From positions 1 to 36,924 of the forward strand of contig DASTZI010000309.1 in NCBI GenBank assembly GCA_035764385.1: 36,924 nucleotides of DNA. The letters are read 5' to 3'. The notes below the pieces were generated by a model, which did not search any database, had not been told where the DNA came from, and worked only from the letters and a program-made list of their open reading frames with translations. This DNA comes from Gp6-AA40 sp035764385 (GTDB lineage Bacteria > Acidobacteriota > Vicinamibacteria > Vicinamibacterales > UBA2999). Position 1 is the stretch's first letter; the number at the start of each line of letters is the position of its first letter. A program made the position numbers and the translations under genes. Below are positions 14,295 through 21,795 of the stretch, piece after piece.

Positions 14295-16538
14295 ATGCGC
14301 ACAACGCCTGACGCCCAACCGCCTGCTCCTCTTCACCCGCTGGACAACGAAATTGCGGATGACTACCCGGTTACCGAGGAGCTGCCGTTCCGGGACTACG
14401 TTCGAATTATCTATCGCCGCAAGTGGATGATCGTGAGCATCGTCCTCCTCGGCATCGCGTTCGCAGCGGTGCGCAACTGGGCGAGTACCCCTCTTTACGA
14501 GACGCAGGCGACCCTCCAGTTCGATATTGATATGAACATTCTGGGGGTTGATCGCCCGCTGCTGCCGCTCGATCAACGCGACTATATGCGCGAGTTCTTC
14601 CCGACCCAGGTGGCGATCATCGAAAGCCGGGAGGTCGCCATGCGCGCCCAAAAAGATCTCAAAGCCGCCGCATCAGGAACGCCGGGGGGCGGTGAAGGAG
14701 CGGTGGGCGTATCACGCGCGGTCCCAAGCGTCGACGACATCATGATGGGCCGCTCTGCTGGGCTCATCAAGGACAGCCGCCTCGTGGCGGTGAGTTTCCT
14801 CGGACCGGATCCGCAAACTGCTGCACAGATCGCCAACGCGCTCGCGCGAGCCTACGTTCAGCAAAGCGCCGAGTTCAAGCTGCGCGCAAGCAGCGAAGCG
14901 TCCGATTGGCTCGCGAAGCAGGTCGACCAGCAGCGCAAGCTCGTTGAGGACAGCGAGGCTGCGCTCCAAAATTATCGACGGCAACACGGAGCTGACGCGC
15001 TCTTCACCGACAAAATGGGTAACGAGCAGCAGAACATCGTCGTGCAGAAGCTCGGACAATTGCAGGACGCAGCAATAAAAGCACGGACCTATGCGATCGA
15101 AAAAGAGGCGCTGTATCGACAAGTGAGTTCGGGCAAAAGCAACCGCGAGGCGCTCGACAGCGTCCCGGCGATCGCAAACGACCCATATATCCAACGACTC
15201 AAGGGTGAGTTGAGCGAATTGCAGCGTCAGCTGGCGCAATCGTCAAAGGAGCTTGGCGAGCGTCACCCGGATATCCTGAAACTACAGGGCGCGATCCAAA
15301 CGACGGAAGCCAAGATCCAGAGTGAAATCTCCATCCACGCCGCCGCGATTGAGAAGGAGTTCCTGGCGGCGCAGTCGAGCGAACGCGAATTGGCTAGCGC
15401 ACTGGAGCGGCAGAAATTAGAGGTCCAGGCGCTGAATGGGAAGGCCGTTGAATATACGGCGCTGGAGCGCGAAGCCGCCAGCAACCGTGATGTGCTCGAC
15501 AAACTGCTGCAACGTTCGCGGGAAATTACTCTTTCGCGTCAGCTCGAAAGCACCGCCGTCAGGGTCGTTGATTGGGCCGGCCCTCCAGACACGCCTGTGC
15601 TGCCGCGGCGACTGCGCAATTATGGCCTCGGGATCGGCGGCAGTGGATTCCTCGCATTAGCGCTGGTCTTCGGCCTGGAGATTCTGAACACTCGCTACAG
15701 AACACCCGCCGATGTCAGACGCCACTTGCGCATTCCCGTCCTCGGCGTCGTGCCGAATGTAAAGCCGCAGAGCGGGCAGGCGTCCGTGTTTCTCGGCGAC
15801 GGCGCACCAGCGCAATTCTCCGAGCTCATCCAAGCGCTTCGAACAAATCTTCTGATGGCACCAGAACTGGTGGACGGCCGGACCTTGCTGGTGACGAGCG
15901 CAGAACCGGGCGAAGGCAAAACGGTGGCAGTCGCCAACATCGGCGTTTCGTTGGCGCGGCTGAAACAGCGCGTGCTTCTTGTGGATGGCGATTTACGGAA
16001 ACCGCGGCTCCACCAGCTGTTCGGGCAAGAGCAACAGCCTGGACTCGCAAACGTGCTGACGGGAAATACGACACCGCACGACGTCCGCAAGACGAAGATT
16101 CCTGGTCTGTGGCTGATGCCGGCCGGCAGTTTGAAGCAAAACCCCGCTGACCTGCTCGGCTCGGAACGCCTCGAAAAATTGGTCGTCTATCTGCGGCAAC
16201 ATTTCGATTGGGTCATCATCGATTCGCCGCCCACCCTGGCGGTCACCGACACCGCCCTCATCTCGCAGGTCGCCTCTGGTGTCCTCGTCGTCATCGACTG
16301 CGCCCGCACATCACGCGAAGTGGCATCCGCCGCGGTGGAACGCCTCGAGGCTGTCCGCGCTCCGCTTGTCGGAGCCATGCTCAATCGCGTTGCGTTGGAT
16401 GATGATGACGACTCCTATTTACCGTATTACCATCGCGAGAGCGGTACCTATTACCCCGACCAGGAGGGTACCTTCGCTCTGCCTCAGCTGCCGGGCACCG
16501 CGAGCAGGAGTGAGACAGGGACAGACGCAAACGTCTGA
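14295..16538 (+). CDS. Wzc-like polysaccharide copolymerase / BY-type tyrosine kinase
   Basis: A 747-residue fusion of a Wzz chain-length domain and a cytoplasmic tyrosine kinase. One membrane segment lies near residues 45-62 and a second near 442-464. Between them is a long periplasmic coiled-coil region rich in Gln, Glu and Lys. The kinase has Walker A AEPGEGKT near 535, Walker A' LLVDGDLRKPR near 559 and Walker B WVIIDSPPTLAVTD near 638. A tyrosine cluster (YLPYYHRESGTYYPDQ) near 708-723 is the autophosphorylation tail. It governs chain length and couples polymerisation to export through the Wza-type protein encoded divergently. It lies behind the sigma-54 promoter. No clear ribosome-binding site precedes ATG 14295, which is nevertheless the only start covering the domain. 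Confidence 0.93.
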   Translation: MRTTPDAQPPAPLHPLDNEIADDYPVTEELPFRDYVRIIYRRKWMIVSIVLLGIAFAAVRNWASTPLYETQATLQFDIDMNILGVDRPLLPLDQRDYMREFFPTQVAIIESREVAMRAQKDLKAAASGTPGGGEGAVGVSRAVPSVDDIMMGRSAGLIKDSRLVAVSFLGPDPQTAAQIANALARAYVQQSAEFKLRASSEASDWLAKQVDQQRKLVEDSEAALQNYRRQHGADALFTDKMGNEQQNIVVQKLGQLQDAAIKARTYAIEKEALYRQVSSGKSNREALDSVPAIANDPYIQRLKGELSELQRQLAQSSKELGERHPDILKLQGAIQTTEAKIQSEISIHAAAIEKEFLAAQSSERELASALERQKLEVQALNGKAVEYTALEREAASNRDVLDKLLQRSREITLSRQLESTAVRVVDWAGPPDTPVLPRRLRNYGLGIGGSGFLALALVFGLEILNTRYRTPADVRRHLRIPVLGVVPNVKPQSGQASVFLGDGAPAQFSELIQALRTNLLMAPELVDGRTLLVTSAEPGEGKTVAVANIGVSLARLKQRVLLVDGDLRKPRLHQLFGQEQQPGLANVLTGNTTPHDVRKTKIPGLWLMPAGSLKQNPADLLGSERLEKLVVYLRQHFDWVIIDSPPTLAVTDTALISQVASGVLVVIDCARTSREVASAAVERLEAVRAPLVGAMLNRVALDDDDDSYLPYYHRESGTYYPDQEGTFALPQLPGTASRSETGTDANV

Positions 16539-16668
16539 TAGTGGCCGCGGGTGGTAGGGGCGAGAGCGACAAAACACAGCCACGGTGCTACCGTCCTTGT
16601 TTCGTCACTGGTAGCTCAACTCCGCTGCCGAGCGTAGCGGTCGCAGGCTGGGCATCCGCGGGGAACAC

Positions 16669-17628
16669 ATGTATCAAGAGTTCTACGGCCTCCACTCCGC
16701 GCCTTTCGATTTGACGTCAGACCCAGAGCACCTCCTGCTGACGCCGACGCATCGCGAAGCGTTGAACATGCTGCAATACGGGATCAGCGCGCGAAAAGGA
16801 GTCGTCCTTCTGGTTGGCGAAGCTGGAACCGGTAAGACGACACTCCTCCGCAAGTCTTTATCGCTGAACCGGCAAGGGTCGGGTGTGCCTGGCCTCGGCA
16901 TGGCGTATTTGATGAACCCCACGCTGTCGCGCACAGAGTTTTTTCAGCAGTTAGCCGAGGCATTCGGTTTTGATTCAGCAGTCGCGGCCTCGACGCCCAC
17001 ATTCTTCAAACACCTGAAGCAGACACTGATCGCGCGACGGGATGCGGGGCTGAATACAGCGCTGATTGTCGATGAGGCTCAGCGCCTGTCGGATGAGCTG
17101 ATCGAGGAACTGCGGCTGCTGGTGAACATCGAATTGGACGACGCGAAACTGCTCACGTTGGTCCTGGCGGGACATCCTGAGTTGGCGGACCGCCTCAACG
17201 AGCACCACTTGCGACAATTCAAGCAGCGCATCGTGTTGCGTTACTCCCTTTCAGCGTTCGACGTGCAGGATACCGCCGCATACATCATTGGCCGAATGCG
17301 GCTCGCGGGGGGTGATGCGACGCGAGTGTTTTCGCGCGAAGCACTTCTGGCCGTCCACCAAGCATCCGGAGGAATCCCCCGCGCTATCAACGTCATCTGC
17401 GACAACGCCCTGCTCACCGCGTTCGCTCTGCAGCGTCAGCGCGTGGGTAAGGAGATCGTCGAGGAGGTGTGCCGCGATCTGCATCTGCACGGCGTGGCAT
17501 TGCACAACGGTACGACACCATCCGGCGACAAACCGCAACCGGCGAATGGAACGACAAACCATGCGAGCGAGGTCGCCAGGCCCCTGCGAATCACAAGCCG
17601 GACCTGGTGGTCGCGGAGGGCACAATGA
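16669..17628 (+). CDS. AAA ATPase, XrtA/exopolysaccharide-locus type (ExeA-like)
   Basis: A 319-residue ATPase starting YQEFYGLHSAPFDLTSDPE, the hallmark N-terminus of ExeA-like and XrtA-associated ATPases. Walker A GEAGTGKTT is at residues 50-58, Walker B ALIVDEAQRL at 131-140, and a LVLAGHPEL sensor segment near 164. RQFKQRIVLRYSL and ASGGIPRAINVICDNALL are characteristic of the C-terminal lid. Its role in polysaccharide loci is not settled; it probably energises or positions the secretion machinery. It lies 130 bp after the Wzc gene and overlaps the next gene by ATGA. No exosortase or PEP-CTERM substrate gene is in the window, so the link is to polysaccharide export, not proven to protein sorting. 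Confidence 0.9.
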   Translation: MYQEFYGLHSAPFDLTSDPEHLLLTPTHREALNMLQYGISARKGVVLLVGEAGTGKTTLLRKSLSLNRQGSGVPGLGMAYLMNPTLSRTEFFQQLAEAFGFDSAVAASTPTFFKHLKQTLIARRDAGLNTALIVDEAQRLSDELIEELRLLVNIELDDAKLLTLVLAGHPELADRLNEHHLRQFKQRIVLRYSLSAFDVQDTAAYIIGRMRLAGGDATRVFSREALLAVHQASGGIPRAINVICDNALLTAFALQRQRVGKEIVEEVCRDLHLHGVALHNGTTPSGDKPQPANGTTNHASEVARPLRITSRTWWSRRAQ

Positions 17629-18341
17629 CTCGCTTCGCCGAAGCGAGCGCGCGCGCTGGACGCGCAATACCCGATAATTCGCCGGTCGACTGGACGAAGG
17701 AGCGCGAAGCAGCCGAGAGTCTCCTGAACGGCAGCGCACCCGAGCCAGCCCCGCCCTCGCGACCTACGGCCGCCTCTCCTCGCCCAATTAATCCGATCGA
17801 GCAGACCGCTTCTGCTCGCCCAATCAATTCGATCGAGCAGACCGCTTCTGCTCGGCCAGTTGATTCGGTCGAAGAAATATTTCAATGGCCCCCGACGTTC
17901 GACCTCGATGCCGTCGATCTCTCGGGTGATGCGCACGCCCGCAACTTCCGCCGTCGTTCACCAAGAACGCAAGCGCCTCAGGTCGAGCGACGCGTCGAAT
18001 TTGATGACGAGAGGGCGCCTCAGGATTCGGCGTGGCGCCATCGCTCGGTCGCGTCATCTGCAGGTGTGAGTGCGACAGGGGTGTTCCCGCGAGAACCCGC
18101 CGTGGCATCGAGGCGGGGCACATACCGTGAGGGCGCTCGTGCAGAAACTCGCCGCCTCGCACCGCGGTGGGTGGTGGTCGCCATAGCAATAACGATCCTT
18201 CTGGTGTCATTAGTGCTTCTGACGTACTTCCTGCGGCGTCCTCAGGTGTCCGCCAGGTCGGCAGGTGTCCGGCCATTGGCGTCTGCATGGTGGGCCCCAA
18301 TTGCTGTCGATGTGACCCGCACCGTGAGCCGTCCTTCCTGA
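17625..18341 (+). CDS. Single-span membrane protein with 12-residue repeats, exopolysaccharide locus
   Basis: From ATG 17625, which overlaps the ATPase stop by ATGA, a 238-residue protein. The N-terminal half is Pro, Ala, Ser and Arg rich and looks disordered. It holds two copies and a partial third of a 12-residue unit, RPINSIEQTASA. One hydrophobic segment (VVVAIAITILLVSLVLLTYFL) spans about residues 184-205, preceded by a basic stretch. A short periplasmic tail follows, so the bulk is likely cytoplasmic. No known domain is recognised. Coupling to the ATPase suggests it is its membrane partner, much as ExeB partners ExeA. That is inference from context only. The frame is open 52 codons further upstream but this would run inside the ATPase gene. 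Confidence 0.7.
   Translation: MTRFAEASARAGRAIPDNSPVDWTKEREAAESLLNGSAPEPAPPSRPTAASPRPINPIEQTASARPINSIEQTASARPVDSVEEIFQWPPTFDLDAVDLSGDAHARNFRRRSPRTQAPQVERRVEFDDERAPQDSAWRHRSVASSAGVSATGVFPREPAVASRRGTYREGARAETRRLAPRWVVVAIAITILLVSLVLLTYFLRRPQVSARSAGVRPLASAWWAPIAVDVTRTVSRPS
17781..17876 (+). repeat. 36-bp in-frame tandem repeat, 2.7 copies
   Basis: Units begin at 17781, 17817 and 17853. The first two are nearly identical (RPINPIEQTASA and RPINSIEQTASA); the third is a diverged partial copy (RPVDSVEE). They sit in the disordered N-terminal half of the single-span protein. Confidence 0.85.
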
Positions 18342-18409
18342 TCGCCGCCGTTACCCCGCTCCGTAGCTCATAATGCATTCCCACACGCGCATCCGCGGGA
18401 GGCAGTCGC

Positions 18410-19612
18410 ATGTCTGTATACGCATTCGACGGTACCTGGAACGAGGCGAAGGACGGCGATGATCCGGACTACACCAACACGAACGTGTCCCGCTTCTATG
18501 AAGCGTACAAGCGGCACTCGAAGCGGCCGGACCTCGATTTCTACGTCGCCGGAGTCGGCACGCGCTTCAAGGCGATCGGCCGCGCCCTTGGCGGCGTCTT
18601 CGGCCTCGGCGAGCTGCCGCGCATCAACGAAGCCTACGAGGCCCTCTGCAAGGCGTGGGACGAGGGTGAGCGTGACATCGACATCGTCGGCTTCAGCCGC
18701 GGCGCGGCGACGACGCTGGACTTCTGCCACTGCATCCAGGACCGCGGCATCCGCAAGCCCGGCAGCGACCAAGTCGTCGAGCCCTCGCCGAAGATCCGGT
18801 TTCTCGGTGTCTGGGACGTCGTGGCGTCCTTCGGGCTTGCCAATCTCGGCAACACTGCGCTGAATATCGGGCACCATCTCTCGCTGCCGAAGTCGAACCT
18901 GCAGTATTGCTTCCACGCGCTGGCGCTTGACGAGCGTCGGCCATCGTTCCTCCCGATCCGGATCGAGGGCGCGTGCGAGGTCTGGTTCCGCGGCGCCCAC
19001 TCCGATATTGGCGGCGGCAACAAGAACCGGGGTCTCAATGACGTGACACTGCGCTGGATGATGCGCAAGGCGATGGGCGCGCAGCTGCCGATCCGGCAGG
19101 AAGACGTCGACGCGCTGAAACCCGAACCCGCGGCCCCGCCTTCTCCGGCCGGCGGGCGCAAGCTCCCGCTCGCCATTCGGACGGTCTCGTCGACCGATCG
19201 CCGTCATTACACGGTGACGCCGCTGAAAGGATGGGCGAGCCCGCCCGACACGTGCACCATCGAGGGCGACTCCGACGAGTCTGGCGCTGCGGAGATTGGC
19301 AGCAACGGCATCGAGGTCTTGCCGCTCGAGGTGCGCCGACGCGTGCTGGGGATGTGGGAGGCCGCGCAGCAGATCGCCGCGCGTGAGGATATGCCGCTCG
19401 ACGATTCCAAGGATCTGCTGTTGACGTTGTTTCAGGGTCGCGTGCCGCTCGTCAGGAATGACGAGGACTTGAAGCGTGCGCAAATCGGCGCGGCGCAGCT
19501 CGTCGCAAACGCCATCCACGGCGCACGCACTCGCGGTGAGCATCACCTCGCACCGTTCTATGTCACTGAGGCGCTGTTCAATACACGACACCTCTTCCCG
19601 CTGACGGATTGA
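18410..19612 (+). CDS. DUF2235 domain protein, alpha/beta-hydrolase (Tle1-like phospholipase family)
   Basis: A 400-residue protein with the DUF2235 signature set. FDGTWN at residues 6-11 is the family-defining start. GFSRGA at 94-99 is the nucleophile elbow with Ser96, VWDVVASFG near 134-142 carries the acid, and WFRGAHSDIGGG near 192-203 carries the histidine. Family members include type VI secretion phospholipase effectors and many uncharacterised hydrolases. No Vgr, PAAR or immunity gene lies nearby, so an effector role is not supported here. A CATAAT at 18369-18374 resembles a -10 box, and GGGAGG seven bases before the ATG is a good ribosome-binding site. The gene follows the polysaccharide locus on the same strand but is probably independent. 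Confidence 0.88.
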   Translation: MSVYAFDGTWNEAKDGDDPDYTNTNVSRFYEAYKRHSKRPDLDFYVAGVGTRFKAIGRALGGVFGLGELPRINEAYEALCKAWDEGERDIDIVGFSRGAATTLDFCHCIQDRGIRKPGSDQVVEPSPKIRFLGVWDVVASFGLANLGNTALNIGHHLSLPKSNLQYCFHALALDERRPSFLPIRIEGACEVWFRGAHSDIGGGNKNRGLNDVTLRWMMRKAMGAQLPIRQEDVDALKPEPAAPPSPAGGRKLPLAIRTVSSTDRRHYTVTPLKGWASPPDTCTIEGDSDESGAAEIGSNGIEVLPLEVRRRVLGMWEAAQQIAAREDMPLDDSKDLLLTLFQGRVPLVRNDEDLKRAQIGAAQLVANAIHGARTRGEHHLAPFYVTEALFNTRHLFPLTD

Positions 19613-19620
19613 ACCCGAGA

Positions 19621-19640
19621 ATCGCATCCGAAGATGCGAT
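19621..19640 (+). terminator. Stem-loop after the DUF2235 gene
   Basis: A perfect 8-bp stem (ATCGCATC with GATGCGAT) closes a CGAA loop 8 bp after the stop codon. No T run follows, so it is not a classical intrinsic terminator; it may stabilise the mRNA 3' end or assist termination. Confidence 0.35.
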
Positions 19641-19685
19641 AATGCCCGCGTATCGCCACCTGACGCTCCGAAGGTGCGAAGAACG

Positions 19686-19970
19686 ATGACGAAGAAGCGA
19701 CCAGCGACAGGAGAGCGCCGAGGCCAGCGGAAGGATGGACCCGTGAAGACCGCGCCGCTGCACGCTCGTCAACCGGGGAAGCCGAAAGACCCTGTAACGG
19801 AGGCGCTGAAAGCGGATTTCGATGCCACGCACGCTGAAGGGATGCGAGCGCTTAACGAACACAACTTTGAGCGCCTTTCGCAGGTGATCGACCGCGAACG
19901 GAAATTGATCGGCGAGCATAAGAAGCGGATCGCCACGCAACGCGCCAAACAGGCGACACGCAGCAAATAA
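19686..19970 (+). CDS. Small Lys/Arg-rich hypothetical protein
   Basis: From ATG 19686 this encodes 94 residues. The first 40 are basic and proline-rich (TKKRPATGERRGQRKDG), then come two predicted helices with LKADFDATHAEGMRAL and FERLSQVIDRERKLIGEHKK, and a basic tail. The helical part has a heptad-like pattern and may form a coiled coil or helical hairpin. No family is recognised. A GTG at 19674 is an alternative start. It lies between the DUF2235 gene and a convergent VOC gene. The amino-acid pattern and a GAAGAA just before the ATG support real coding. Nucleic-acid binding is conceivable from its charge but unsupported. Confidence 0.6.
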   Translation: MTKKRPATGERRGQRKDGPVKTAPLHARQPGKPKDPVTEALKADFDATHAEGMRALNEHNFERLSQVIDRERKLIGEHKKRIATQRAKQATRSK

Positions 19971-19993
19971 GTCGTGCTTCGTGCTCCGGCTTT

Positions 19994-20416
19994 CTACGTC
20001 GTCGAGCGAGCGGATGCAGCCACCGTTTCTCTTTCGGCTGTATTCGGAGGCGTGACCACACTGAAAATATTGCCGTCTGGATCCTTAAACCACGCGGCTC
20101 TCATGGACCCGGCTACATGAATATCGCCCTGCCGGGTCATCTTCGGTAAGTCGTAATGCTCGAACGGGACTCCGCGGCCCTTTAGTATTCGGACGAGATC
20201 ATCGATCTCTTCGACGACGAACGTCACGGCCGTCGCCTTGTTCGTCCCAGCATACGGCGAGCGGTATACGAACAGCGTCGACGCTCCGCTCTTGAAGGCG
20301 ACCACCTCGTCATTCTCCATGACCTTGGTCAACCCGAGCACACGCTCGTAGAACTGCTTCGACGTTTCCAGATCCTTGACGCCGACGGTTGCAATTGCAT
20401 TGTTATCGCTGAGCAT
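19994..20416 (-). CDS. VOC family protein (glyoxalase/bleomycin-resistance fold)
   Basis: From ATG 20416, preceded by GAGGGAGAAG as ribosome-binding site, a 140-residue protein. It has the paired beta-alpha-beta-beta-beta modules of the vicinal oxygen chelate fold: AIATVGVKDLETSKQFYERVLGL at the start, VVAFKSGASTLFVYRS, AVTFVVEEIDDLV and WFKDPDGNIFSVV near the C-terminus. The DPDGN-x-F motif is diagnostic for the family. Members include glyoxalases, extradiol dioxygenases and drug-binding proteins; the substrate here cannot be told, and the lack of an obvious first-module histidine argues against glyoxalase I. The frame is open upstream for about 290 codons on the minus strand, but that region is antisense to the reductase gene and is not coding. 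Confidence 0.85.
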   Translation of the reverse strand: MLSDNNAIATVGVKDLETSKQFYERVLGLTKVMENDEVVAFKSGASTLFVYRSPYAGTNKATAVTFVVEEIDDLVRILKGRGVPFEHYDLPKMTRQGDIHVAGSMRAAWFKDPDGNIFSVVTPPNTAERETVAASARSTT

Positions 20417-20528
20417 GTGGCTTCTCCCTCGATGGATGTTTGCGAGCCAACGAGCAAGCAGCGATCCAAGGAGAAGGCGCCGGCTACACTGGGCCAGCAA
20501 CGGCACCAGAGCGATGGGTGCGTCGGGC

Positions 20529-20545
20529 GATTGCGTAACGCAATC
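20529..20545. promoter_or_regulatory. 17-bp palindromic operator candidate
   Basis: GATTGCGT and ACGCAATC are perfect inverted arms around one central base. The site sits between the divergent VOC and reductase genes, 40 bp before the reductase ATG, where a local repressor of one or both genes would bind. No regulator gene is adjacent. Confidence 0.5.
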
Positions 20546-20584
20546 AGAGCCGCGCGGATGTGCCGCGTGAGGACAGGAAGTGGG

Positions 20585-21115
20585 ATGGCCAGGCTCGTGT
20601 TCGGAATGAATCAGTCCCTGGACGGCTACGTCGACCATATGGCGTTTGCGCCAAGCCGCACGCTCTTCCGCCACTTCATCGAGGAGGCTCAGGCGCAGGC
20701 GGGCAGTGTCTACGGTCGCCGAATGTATGAGGTCATGCGTTACTGGGACGACGATCATCCTGAATGGGATGCAGAGGAACGCGCCTTCGCAGCGGCGTGG
20801 CGGAAACAGCCGAAATGGGTCGTCTCGCGCTCGTTGAAGTCGGTCGGCCCCAACGCCAGGCTTGTTGAGAATGATCTGGAGCGCGTGATCCGCGCACTGA
20901 AGGCCGAGCGCGACGGGGAGATCGAAGTTGCTGGTCCGAGCTTGGCGCAAAGTCTGACCGAACTTGGCCTGATCGATGAGTATCGAATCTACTTGCACCC
21001 CGTCGTGCTTGGTCACGGCAAGCCGTATTTCGCCGGGCCCCGGCCACCGCTCCGCCTTATGGCCAATGATCGGATTGGCGAGGATGTGATCAGGTTGGTC
21101 TACGTTCCTGCTTAA
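20585..21115 (+). CDS. Dihydrofolate reductase family protein (RibD C-terminal-like)
   Basis: From ATG 20585 (AGGAAG upstream) a 176-residue protein. ARLVFGMNQSLDGYVDHM is the start typical of RibD-C/DHFR-like reductases. YGRRMYEVMRYWDDDHPEW, KWVVSRSL, and EVAGPSLAQSLTELGLIDEY, which carries the NADPH-binding GP segment, follow, then YLHPVVLGHGKPYF. Proteins of this type are common in soil bacteria and act as NADPH-dependent reductases of unknown substrate, distinct from true FolA. The stop overlaps that of the convergent methyltransferase by TTAA. All family landmarks are present and the length is normal. Confidence 0.88.
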   Translation: MARLVFGMNQSLDGYVDHMAFAPSRTLFRHFIEEAQAQAGSVYGRRMYEVMRYWDDDHPEWDAEERAFAAAWRKQPKWVVSRSLKSVGPNARLVENDLERVIRALKAERDGEIEVAGPSLAQSLTELGLIDEYRIYLHPVVLGHGKPYFAGPRPPLRLMANDRIGEDVIRLVYVPA

Positions 21116-21792
21116 TCTCGCGCGTCGGCGGGTGCGCCAATCAGGAGTCGGTTCTTCGGCGTAATGTCCTGCGGGATGCGCTGTGTCCAGATCTGATATC
21201 CCTGACTTGCCAGGCGGCGGGCGCGCACGACGTCGATCGCGAGCGCATGGTCCATCCATCCGGAGAGCGCGCCAGCGTCGCAGACACCGACGTCGTGACA
21301 ACACGGCAACACCGCCACACGCGCGCGCGCCGTCGTCGCGAGTTGGAGCACGACATCCGTCAGCCCGCCACAGGCATGAACGGATACGACAATGTCTCCT
21401 GGCAGAATCTCAATGACATCCACCGGACTTGCCACGAACGTGAGCCGTCCGGCCAGCCGTGGCCAACACTCGACGAGCGCCTGGTGCAGCGTGGCGGCCG
21501 ACGGTGGCACCACGGCGTCGACCGCCAGCGCACACGGCGACGTGTCATCGAGAATCAGCATCAATTGCGCGAGGAGCCCGTGACCCGAGGCGAGATCGAC
21601 GATGCGGCCGCCTCGAAACAGCCGGCGCACACGGCGCGCGGTCTCCCATGCTTCATACAGCTCTTTGCGTGGAAGGCATCCGGCATGGCAGACGGCGCGG
21701 CCGACGCGATCGAGGAGTGTTTCACCTGGAAAGCGCGCACAATCTCGATCGGTGAGGCGCCCACGTGACGAGCGGGAGAAGCGCACGGGCAA
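21112..21792 (-). CDS. SAM-dependent methyltransferase, METTL25/RRNAD1-like (Methyltransf_32)
   Basis: A 226-residue protein starting at TTG 21792 (GTG 21786 is an alternative), three bases after the stop of the upstream NAD(P)-binding protein, so the two are coupled. GGRIVDLASGHGLLAQL is motif I. VSVHACGGLTDVVLQLA and VAVLPCCHDVG correspond to the LHxCGDLT and CCYH-type motifs of the Methyltransf_32 group, which includes METTL25 and RRNAD1. The substrate of bacterial members is unknown; a ribosomal protein, RNA or small molecule are all possible. A Cys-Cys-His cluster near residue 160 is notable. Confidence 0.78.
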   Translation of the reverse strand: MPVRFSRSSRGRLTDRDCARFPGETLLDRVGRAVCHAGCLPRKELYEAWETARRVRRLFRGGRIVDLASGHGLLAQLMLILDDTSPCALAVDAVVPPSAATLHQALVECWPRLAGRLTFVASPVDVIEILPGDIVVSVHACGGLTDVVLQLATTARARVAVLPCCHDVGVCDAGALSGWMDHALAIDVVRARRLASQGYQIWTQRIPQDITPKNRLLIGAPADARD

Positions 21793-21795
21793 GGA

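Noticed and set aside
16539..16668. A second sigma-54 promoter between the Wzc-like gene and the ATPase.
   Set aside because: Candidate TGG elements lack GC at the right spacing.
18368..19627. A 419-codon minus-strand frame opposite the DUF2235 gene.
   Set aside because: All DUF2235 motifs lie on the plus strand; the opposite frame is Arg/Val-rich without domains.
18410..19970. A type VI effector and immunity pair (DUF2235 plus small basic protein).
   Set aside because: No VgrG, PAAR, Hcp or chaperone gene is near, and the small protein lacks a signal peptide or immunity-like features.
20417..21304. Upstream extension of the VOC frame on the minus strand, nearly 300 codons.
   Set aside because: It is antisense to the reductase gene and lacks domain signals. 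The ATG at 20416 has a good ribosome-binding site.
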